DNA from: an uncultured Paracoccaceae bacterium
GTDB taxonomy: Bacteria; Pseudomonadota; Alphaproteobacteria; Rhodobacterales; Rhodobacteraceae
Assembly (NCBI GenBank): GCA_937983405.1
Contig: CALJZN010000029.1
Span: 1-64,000 of the forward strand
DNA: 64,000 nucleotides
Direction: 5' to 3'
The notes beneath the pieces were generated by a model, which made no database searches, was not told where the DNA came from, and was given only the letters and a program-made list of their open reading frames with translations. Numbering within the stretch: position 1 is the stretch's first letter; each line of letters starts with the position of its first letter. The position numbers were made by a program, and so were the translations under genes. Below, piece after piece: positions 58,221 through 64,000 of the stretch.

Positions 58221-58963
58221 GGCGCCACTGTCCCGGGCCGGGCGCGGAACCCGGTGGCCACCACGTATTTCTCGGAACTGTCCGCCCGGCTGGCGGGCGG
58301 CTTGACGTTGACGACCCGGGCGAAGCCCTGCTTCAGCCGCGTCTGCAGGCCGCCCTCGGCGCCACCGGCCAGCACCTTGGCCACGAAGGTGCCGCCCTCC
58401 TCGAGCACGTCGAAGGCGAAGGCGGCGGCCGCCTCGCAGAGCGCGACGATGCGCAGATGGTCGGTCTGGCGGTGCCCCGAGGCCGCCGCGGCCATGTCCG
58501 ACAGCACCACGTCGGCCCTGCCCCCGAGCCAGGCCTTGACCTGCGCCTCCGCCCCCTCGGCCAGGAAATCGAGCACATGCGTCTCGGCCCCCGGCACCGG
58601 ATCGACCGGCTGAAGGTCGATGCCCAGCACCCGCCCGACCGGCCTGCCGGGCCTGAGCCCCAGCGCGTTCACCCGCTCGACCGCCACCTGAAGCCAGCCG
58701 CCGGGGGCGCAGCCAAGATCGACCACCCGCGCGCCGGGGCGCAGGAACCGCTCACGGTCGTCCAGCTCGATCAGCTTGAAGGCGGCGCGGCTGCGGAACC
58801 CCTCGGCCCGGGCGCGCTGCACATAAGGGTCGTTGAGCTGCCGCTCGAGCCACAGGGTCGAGGACAGCTTGCGCCCCCGGGCCGTCCTGACCCGCACGCG
58901 CAGCTCGCGCGCCCCGCGCCCAGACCCCCCCGCCCCAGCTCCTGTCGCCGGTGCCTTTGCCAT
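58217..58963 (-). CDS. rlmE: 23S rRNA (uridine-2'-O-)methyltransferase RlmE (FtsJ)
   Basis: RlmE (248 residues) methylates U2552 of 23S rRNA late in 50S assembly. The K-D-K-E tetrad regions are visible: [15 protein letters not shown]-binding [16 protein letters not shown] near residue 80, [18 protein letters not shown] near residue 150 and [14 protein letters not shown], then [20 protein letters not shown] basic N-terminal extension precedes the core. ATG at 58963 is used; a further in-frame start lies six codons upstream. In relatives it often follows ppx; here a few genes separate them. Confidence 0.94.
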   Translation of the reverse strand: MAKAPATGAGAGGSGRGARELRVRVRTARGRKLSSTLWLERQLNDPYVQRARAEGFRSRAAFKLIELDDRERFLRPGARVVDLGCAPGGWLQVAVERVNALGLRPGRPVGRVLGIDLQPVDPVPGAETHVLDFLAEGAEAQVKAWLGGRADVVLSDMAAAASGHRQTDHLRIVALCEAAAAFAFDVLEEGGTFVAKVLAGGAEGGLQTRLKQGFARVVNVKPPASRADSSEKYVVATGFRARPGTVAP

Positions 58964-59011
58964 GCCCGCCTCCCCGGCCAAGCCGCCCGCGGCGCCGTGC
59001 GGCCGCAGCCC

Positions 59012-59485
59012 TCAGCGCCGGACGACTCTCTCGTTGATCCGTCCCCGCACGATGATCTGGCGCACGTCGCGCAGGGCGATGTCGGACAGGTAGAGCCCCG
59101 CGGTCACCTCGCGCGATTGCGGGGTCGAAGCCGGCTGCGGGCTGCGCGGAGCGGCGACGACGAAGCGGAACGCCAGCGTTCCGGGCGCGACCCGCTCGGT
59201 CTCGGCCACCAGCTCGGCGTCCCACCAGCCCTGGGTCGGCGGCAGGCCGGTGGCGCGCACGATCGCCCCGCCCGGCATCCGCTCGACCGCGAGCACGGTG
59301 ACCTGTTCGACCAGCGCGCGGTTGTCGATCACGCGGGGGCCATAGCCGCCCTCGGGCGCCAGCGTCGGCGCCTGGGGCTGGCTGCGGCCGAACCAGTTGG
59401 CAGGGTTCAGCCGCGACTCGCGCGCCGACGCACAGGCCCCCAGCACGAGGGCCGCGGCCAGCGCGGCGATCAGCGGCTTTCGCAT
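59012..59485 (-). CDS. Putative lipoprotein of unknown function
   Basis: The 157-residue protein has a lipoprotein signal with lipobox LGAC (Cys near residue 18), then SRLNPANWFGRS and a mostly beta body with VEQVTVLAVERMPGGAIVRATGLPPTQGWWDAELV. I recall similar proteins in Rhodobacteraceae but no assigned role. Inner- or outer-membrane placement cannot be told (the residue after Cys is Ala). It lies between rlmE and a universal stress gene on the same strand. Confidence 0.8.
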   Translation of the reverse strand: MRKPLIAALAAALVLGACASARESRLNPANWFGRSQPQAPTLAPEGGYGPRVIDNRALVEQVTVLAVERMPGGAIVRATGLPPTQGWWDAELVAETERVAPGTLAFRFVVAAPRSPQPASTPQSREVTAGLYLSDIALRDVRQIIVRGRINERVVRR

Positions 59486-59572
59486 CTCGGGCCCCCTGCT
59501 TCCTGCCCACCCCTACCGGTTAGCGGAAAGGCACGGGGATGAAAAGCGCCCGATCGCCGCCGCGCGCCGGGC

Positions 59573-59983
59573 CTAGCGCACGACCAGAACCGAACATTGC
59601 GCGTGGCGCACCACGCGGCTGGCGGTCGAGCCGATGAAGTAGTCGCGCAGGTCGGGCCGGTGCGAGGCGAGCATGATGAGGTCGGCCCCCGTCTCGGCGG
59701 CGGCATCGAGGATACCCGCGGCGGCGCTGCCCGAGCGCACCTCGCAGGCGATGCCGGCGCCGTAGCTCTCGGCGATCCGGCGCAGGTCTGCCTCGGCCTC
59801 GGCCTGGCGGGTCGCCAGCGTTTCGCGCGGGATCTCCGCGGCGATGTAGGCCGGCACATCCTCGAGCACATAGACAAGCCGGACGGTCCCGCCCGCGTCG
59901 CGCAGCGACAGGGCCTTTTCGATCAGCCCTTGGGCGTGTTCGGCATGGCCGATGTCGACGGCGACCAGAATCGATTTGTACAT
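59573..59983 (-). CDS. Universal stress protein (UspA family)
   Basis: The 136-residue protein has the Usp fold: YKSILVAVDIGHAEHAQGLIEKA at the N-terminus and the glycine-rich C-terminal ASHRPDLRDYFIGSTASRVVRH, close to the G-2x-G-9x-G(S/T) ATP-binding motif but with Ser-His in place of the first Gly. ATP binding is therefore uncertain. It is a single-domain member transcribed alone. Confidence 0.9.
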   Translation of the reverse strand: MYKSILVAVDIGHAEHAQGLIEKALSLRDAGGTVRLVYVLEDVPAYIAAEIPRETLATRQAEAEADLRRIAESYGAGIACEVRSGSAAAGILDAAAETGADLIMLASHRPDLRDYFIGSTASRVVRHAQCSVLVVR

Positions 59984-60243
59984 TGGCGTCTCCCCTCATG
60001 CCCTGCGTCGGGGCGCAACCCTAGGCCATGGCGGCCGATCCCGACTTGATCTGCCTCAACCGCACCGGCGCCGCCGCCCGCACCTGCCGCTTGCGCCCGC
60101 CGCCGCCCGCGCCGTGCGGGTCCGATGCGGCGCGGGCAGGCCCCGGGCGTCCCCCCCCTTGCGCGAGCCCCTTGCGCCGGCGCGGGCCGCGGCTGCCGCG
60201 CAGGCTCTGCGGTCGGCGCCCTGCCGCGCCCGCGTCGTTGCGG

Positions 60244-60680
60244 TCATTCCCCTTCCCCCTCGGGCCGAAGGCCCGCAGCCACCCGCTGCGGCGCGACCCA
60301 GTCTGCGGCCGCGCCGATCCCGCCCGGCGGGAACAGATGCACGGCCTCGATGCCGCACCCCGGATGCGCGGCATGTGCGCCGCCAGCGCGGCGAGGATCT
60401 CGGGCGGCTCGAACGGCACAAGGAGCCGCGGGACATCGCGCGCCCGCCGCTGCAGCACCCGCAGCGAGGGGCCGACGCCGCCGGCGATGGCGAACTTCAG
60501 CAGCGTCTGCAGCTTGGCCGGCCCGGCGATGCCCACATGAACCGGCAGCCGGATGCCCTCGGCCCGCAGGCGGTGACAAAAGGCGATCACCGGCGCGGCG
60601 TCGAGGGCGAACTGGGTCACGACCGACACGGCGGCATCGCTGCGCTCGGAGAACGCCTGCTTCCAGGGCAGCGCGGCCAT
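60244..60680 (-). pseudogene. Methylenetetrahydrofolate reductase-like remnant (N-terminus lost, frameshifted)
   Basis: Two adjacent minus-strand frames together match the C-terminal half of a MetF-type TIM barrel. The first part, VVTQFALDAAPVIAF to RLPVHVGIAGPAKLQTLLKFA, VGPSLRVL and ILAALAAHMPRI, runs to about 60362. One frame over, GCGIEAVHLFPPGG and AAADWV continue to a stop at 60244. Adding one C near 60360 rejoins them. The N-terminal 150 or so residues with the flavin site are missing; the first ATG at 60680 falls just before the VTQF strand. With both truncation and frameshift it is most likely a decayed gene. An intact metF would be expected elsewhere. Confidence 0.75.
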
Positions 60681-60871
60681 CAGCCTCGCCTCGCCGCCGT
60701 CCGGTTCCCGGCCATGCCCAGCCCTGCGACCCTGCCCTTGCCTCGCGACGCCCCGCTCCCGGATCGGCCGGGCGCAAATCCGGCGCCTGCGGCCTGCCGG
60801 ACGCCGCAGGCCGCTTGCGGGACAGGGGCGCCGCCCCTATTGTAAACGCAACTTGTCTTGGAGGGCGACAT

Positions 60872-61981
60872 ATGACGCCCGAGCGTCCCCGGGGTGCGGA
60901 CGCGATCCCTGGTGCGGTCGTGCCGCCCCGCACCCCGAAGGCCGAGGGCGGCGCGCTTTATGCGGCGCTGGACCTCGGAACGAACAGTTGCCGGATGCTC
61001 GTGGCCCGGCCACGGGGCAGCCAGTTCGTGGTTGTCGACAGCTTCTCCAAGACGGTGCAGCTGGGAACCGGGCTCGAGGCCTCGGGGCGGCTGAGCCGGG
61101 AATCGATGGCACGCACGGTGCAGGCGCTGCGGATCTGCCAGAGGAAGTTCGAGAAGCACGGCGTCCGGCGGATGCGGCTGGTCGCGACCGAGGCCTGCCG
61201 GAGGGCGCGCAACGCCCGCGACTTCATCCGCGAGGTGCGGGCCGAGACCGGTCTGGTGCTGGAGATCATCCCGCCCGAGGAGGAGGCGCGCCTTGCCGTC
61301 ATCTCCTGCGCGCCGCTGGTGGCGCCGCGGACCGAGCAGCTGCTGGTGGTCGACATCGGCGGCGGCTCGACCGAGCTGGTCTGGATCGATCTTTCGGCGG
61401 TGCCGCGGACCCAGCGGGCACGGGCGCTGATGGGGCTGCGCAAGGGCTTCGCCGCGCGCGAGGATGCGGCGCACGCGCCGCGGGTGCTCGACTGGATTTC
61501 GGTGCCGCTGGGGGTGGCGACGCTGAAGGACCAGTTCGTCGATGTCGAGGACGACGCGGCGCGCTTCGCGCTGATGAGCTGGTTCTTCGAGGAAAAGCTG
61601 GCCGGCTTCTCGACCTATGCCGAAGGCCCACCGCGCGAGGGGTTCCAGGTGATCGGCACCTCGGGCACCATCACCACCGTTGCGGCCACGTGGCTGGGCC
61701 TGAAGCGCTACGACCGCAGCAAGGTGGACGGGCTGTCGATGACCTCGGCGCAGATCGACAAGGTGGTGCGCGAATATCTCGCGCTCGGCCCCGAGGGCCG
61801 GCGCTGCGACCCGCGCATCGGCCGCGACCGGCATGCGCTGATCATGTCGGGCGCGGCCATCCTGCAGGCGGTCCTGCGGATCTGGCCCACCGAGCGGCTG
61901 TCGGTCGCCGACCGCGGGCTGCGCGAGGGCCTGCTGTATGCCCTGATGTCGGCCGACGGGGTGCTGGACGAGGCAGGCTGA
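60872..61981 (+). CDS. Ppx/GppA family exopolyphosphatase/guanosine pentaphosphatase
   Basis: The 369-residue enzyme of the ASKHA (actin-like) fold hydrolyses polyphosphate or pppGpp. Phosphate motifs: YAALDLGTNSCRML near residue 30 and VVDIGGGSTELVWI near residue 160. The family motif RMRLVATEACRRARNARDFI lies between them, and GTSGTITTVAA near residue 260. The start at 60872 has a GGAGG site. A basic/Pro-rich N-terminus of about 28 residues precedes the core. The Ppx versus GppA choice is not clear by eye. Confidence 0.92.
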   Translation: MTPERPRGADAIPGAVVPPRTPKAEGGALYAALDLGTNSCRMLVARPRGSQFVVVDSFSKTVQLGTGLEASGRLSRESMARTVQALRICQRKFEKHGVRRMRLVATEACRRARNARDFIREVRAETGLVLEIIPPEEEARLAVISCAPLVAPRTEQLLVVDIGGGSTELVWIDLSAVPRTQRARALMGLRKGFAAREDAAHAPRVLDWISVPLGVATLKDQFVDVEDDAARFALMSWFFEEKLAGFSTYAEGPPREGFQVIGTSGTITTVAATWLGLKRYDRSKVDGLSMTSAQIDKVVREYLALGPEGRRCDPRIGRDRHALIMSGAAILQAVLRIWPTERLSVADRGLREGLLYALMSADGVLDEAG

Positions 61982-61993
61982 CGCGGCGCCGTC

Positions 61994-63181
61994 TCAGTCC
62001 GCCGCCGCCGGGCGCGGCGGCAGCGCCACGACGCGCACTGCGTTGCCCCGGGCCGACAGCGCGATCTCGCCGCGGCAGAGCCTCAGCGCGTCCTGGCCGA
62101 AGACCTCGCCGCGCCAGCCGCGCAGCGCCGGCAGGTCGCGCGCGCCCGCGGCGATCGCGTCCAGATCGGCCGCGGAGGCGATCAGCTTCTGCGCCACGCC
62201 CGCCTCCTCGGCCTTGGCCTTAAGCAGCACGCGCAGCAGGTCGGCCAGCGCCCCGTTCACCGGGGCGCCGTCGCGCTCGGCCTCGGGGCGCGGCAGCGCC
62301 TCGGGCGGCAGCGCGGCGGCACGCTTGATCGCGGCGAGGATGCCGTCGGCAATCTCGCCGCGCCGCGCCTCGCGCAGCAGCAGGCGAGCCCGGCCGAGCT
62401 CGTCATGGTTGGCGGGCCGGGTCGAGGCAAGTTCCAGCAGCGCATCGTCCTTCAGCACGCGCGACCGCGGGATGTTGCGCGCCTGGGCGAATTCCTCGCG
62501 GAAGCGCGCAAGCTCGCGCAGCGCGCCGAGGAACCGGGCCGAGCCCGAGCGGGTGCGCAGCCGCTCCCAGGCGGTCTCGGGATCGACGCGGTAGGTCGCC
62601 GGGTCGGTCAGGACGGCCAGCTCCTCCTCGACCCAGGGGTGCCGCGCGGTCCGGGCAAGCTCGGCCGCCAGATGCTCGTAGATCGTCCGCAGGTGCGTCA
62701 CGTCGGCCAGCGCATAGTGCAGCTGCGCCTCGGACAGCGGCCGGTGCGACCAGTCGGTGAAGCGCGAGGTCTTGTCGAGGCTGGCCCGGGCGATCTTCTT
62801 CACCAGCGTCTCGTATCCCGCCTGCTCGCCGAAGCCGCAAACCATCGCGGCCACCTGAGTGTCGAACAGCGGCCGCGGAAAGACCTGCGCCTCGTGCCAG
62901 AAGATCTCGAGGTCCTGCCGCGCCGCATGGAACACCTTGACCGTGGCCTCGTGGCGGAAGAGCTCGTAGAGCGGCTCAAGCGACAGGCCCTCGGCCAGAG
63001 GGTCGATCAGCGCCGCCGGACCGTCGCGACCGGGCAGGGCCATCTGCACGAGGCAGAGCTTGGACCAGTAGGTGCGCTCGCGCAGGAACTCGGTGTCGAG
63101 GGTGACATAGGGCCCCTCGCGCGCCGCCCCGCACAGCGCGGCGAGGGCGTCGGTGGTGGTGATCGGAACGATCTCGGGCAT
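61994..63181 (-). CDS. rnd: Ribonuclease D
   Basis: RNase D (395 residues) is a 3'-5' exonuclease trimming tRNA precursors. All DEDD residues are in place: YVTLDTEFLRE near residue 26, FHAARQDLEIF near residue 85 and YALADVTHLRTIYEHL near residue 155. An HRDC domain follows (FREEFAQARNIPRSRVLKDDALLELA, read in parts, about residues 215-290). The ATG at 63181 (MPEIVPITTT) begins at the family core. It is convergent with ppx across 12 bases. Confidence 0.95.
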   Translation of the reverse strand: MPEIVPITTTDALAALCGAAREGPYVTLDTEFLRERTYWSKLCLVQMALPGRDGPAALIDPLAEGLSLEPLYELFRHEATVKVFHAARQDLEIFWHEAQVFPRPLFDTQVAAMVCGFGEQAGYETLVKKIARASLDKTSRFTDWSHRPLSEAQLHYALADVTHLRTIYEHLAAELARTARHPWVEEELAVLTDPATYRVDPETAWERLRTRSGSARFLGALRELARFREEFAQARNIPRSRVLKDDALLELASTRPANHDELGRARLLLREARRGEIADGILAAIKRAAALPPEALPRPEAERDGAPVNGALADLLRVLLKAKAEEAGVAQKLIASAADLDAIAAGARDLPALRGWRGEVFGQDALRLCRGEIALSARGNAVRVVALPPRPAAAD

Positions 63182-63284
63182 GGTCCGTTGCAGCTCGGGC
63201 GGTGTCCCCCGAGGCTTAGGGCAGCACCGGCCGGAAGGAAAGGCTCGTGCCGTGCGGCCCCGGCGCCGCAGCCGCGCGTTCACG

Positions 63285-63308
63285 GTTCTTCAACCTTTCT
63301 GGAAGAAC
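63285..63308. repeat. Inverted repeat upstream of the Hint-domain gene
   Basis: GTTCTTC (63285-63291) and GAAGAAC (63302-63308) are perfect complements separated by ten bases. It lies in the 199-base gap between the divergent rnd and Hint-domain genes and could be an operator or a small hairpin. The half-sites are inverted, so they do not form the direct-repeat LexA box. Confidence 0.5.
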
Positions 63309-63380
63309 GCTTGCTCGGCCCGCAAAATGCCGGACATCGGGAGGCTGACCCGACGGGTGGTCCTGGTTGCGGAGGCCGTG

Positions 63381-64000
63381 ATGATCGAACTCTACCTGCG
63401 CGGGGATCAGATTGCCACCTTCACGGGTCTGTCCTCGTCGGGCAATGCCAACGGGGTCAAGGTGACGCTGACGGGCGTACAGCCGCTCGGGACGGCGTCG
63501 GATACCTTCCGTGTCGTGGTCACCCAGGTGGGGCCCGGACAGACGGCCTTCCTCAACGGCCAGATGGTGGCGATCCATGCCTGGCCCGACAGTGACCCGC
63601 CGGCGCCCCCGCTGTTCTCGGGGCTCAATCCCCAGCACGATCAGTTCCAGGGGCGGGCCTCGTCCGACGGCCACACCATCTTCACCAGCCCCGCCCAGGT
63701 GGTGTTCGATGTCGCAGGCCTCGCCGCCGGCACCAAGCAGTACGGGCCGGGGGTGAACCCGCCGCGCGATCAGCAGCTGCCCTTCGCGGCCTTTCCGGGC
63801 GAACCGCCCGCGATCCCCTGTTTCGCGGCCGGCACGCGGATGGCAACGCCGGACGGGCCGCGCCCGGTCGAGCGGCTGCGCGCCGGCGAGCTGGTCGTCA
63901 CGCTCGACGGCGGGCCGAGGCCGCTGCGCTGGGTCGGGGGGGCGACGGTGGCGGGCATCGGCCCCTTCGCGCCGGTCGTGTTCGCCCCGGGGGCCCTTGG
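63381..64000 (+). CDS. Hint-domain (Hedgehog/intein-like) protein, incomplete at the right edge
   Basis: At least 206 residues are visible. The start ATG at 63381 has GGAGG five bases before it. The first 145 residues (MIELYLRGDQIATFTGL onward) form a beta-rich domain I do not recognise. Then IPCFAAGTRMATPDG and PVERLRAGELVVTLDGGPRPLRWVG mark a Hint_2 domain with the nucleophile-type Cys at residue 147. In Rhodobacteraceae such Hint proteins often accompany RTX-like or secreted proteins; whether self-cleavage occurs is unknown. The C-terminus lies outside the window. Confidence 0.85.
   Translation, partial: MIELYLRGDQIATFTGLSSSGNANGVKVTLTGVQPLGTASDTFRVVVTQVGPGQTAFLNGQMVAIHAWPDSDPPAPPLFSGLNPQHDQFQGRASSDGHTIFTSPAQVVFDVAGLAAGTKQYGPGVNPPRDQQLPFAAFPGEPPAIPCFAAGTRMATPDGPRPVERLRAGELVVTLDGGPRPLRWVGGATVAGIGPFAPVVFAPGAL

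Noticed and set aside
63285-63308. LexA box upstream of the Hint-domain gene
   Set aside because: GTTC and GAAC occur here, but as inverted and not direct repeats, and without the seven-base spacing.

Overview
The window looks like a chromosomal segment of a very GC-rich alphaproteobacterium of the Rhodobacteraceae (Rhodobacter/Cereibacter-like). Supporting signs are the order trpG-trpD-trpC-moaC-moeA-lexA-comEC-gltX-gltA, the block DUF177-rpmF-plsX-fabH-ihfA-merR, the run dgt-argS-SPOR-nagZ-scpA-scpB, a long-form dCTP deaminase, OlsB, an IalB-type periplasmic protein and direct-repeat GAAC-N7-GAAC LexA boxes. No rRNA, phage, insertion sequence or CRISPR array was seen.

Layout. 1-6036: tryptophan genes (with ung inserted between trpD and trpC), molybdenum-cofactor genes and lexA. 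5993-13846: comEC, gltX, gltA, an ABC-F ATPase and olsB. 13951-20480: msrB, bamE, the DUF177/rpmF/plsX/fabH/ihfA/merR block, tRNA-Pro(GGG) and dcd. 20502-27391: a minus-strand operon linking dGTPase, ArgS, a SPOR protein, NagZ and the condensin subunits ScpA/B. 27473-28636: erpA and xth. 28774-33851: an accessory catabolic island with two enolase-superfamily genes, an AstE/aspartoacylase-like deacylase carrying a frameshift, and an M81 (MlrC-like) protein; the divergent promoter region holds a GTATAC-centred operator candidate. 34019-38311: radA, cvpA, purF and an SDR gene. 38318-40063: an RTX-only calcium-binding protein. 40240-43036: surE-pcm-nlpD. 43044-44342: two REP-like palindromes, a DUF815 ATPase and a candidate small RNA. 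44343-50118: an envelope block (IalB, ketosynthase, ACP, LpxD, L,D-transpeptidase, DUF882). 50232-57124: a cNMP-domain antiporter and a three-gene ABC exporter. 57246-57555: tRNA-Arg(UCU) interrupted by a group I intron. 57693-64000: TrmO, RlmE, a lipoprotein, a universal stress protein, a decayed metF-like gene, Ppx/GppA, RNase D and the start of a Hint-domain protein.

Most of the window is housekeeping and strand-coherent, with 1-4 nt ATGA/GTGA overlaps inside operons. The most distinctive items are the tRNA-Arg intron, the catabolic island with its frameshifted deacylase, the ACP-ketosynthase-LpxD cassette, the candidate sRNA, the triple-GAAC lexA operator and the REP-like palindromes. All functional calls come from reading motifs and gene context only; no database search or folding software was run.
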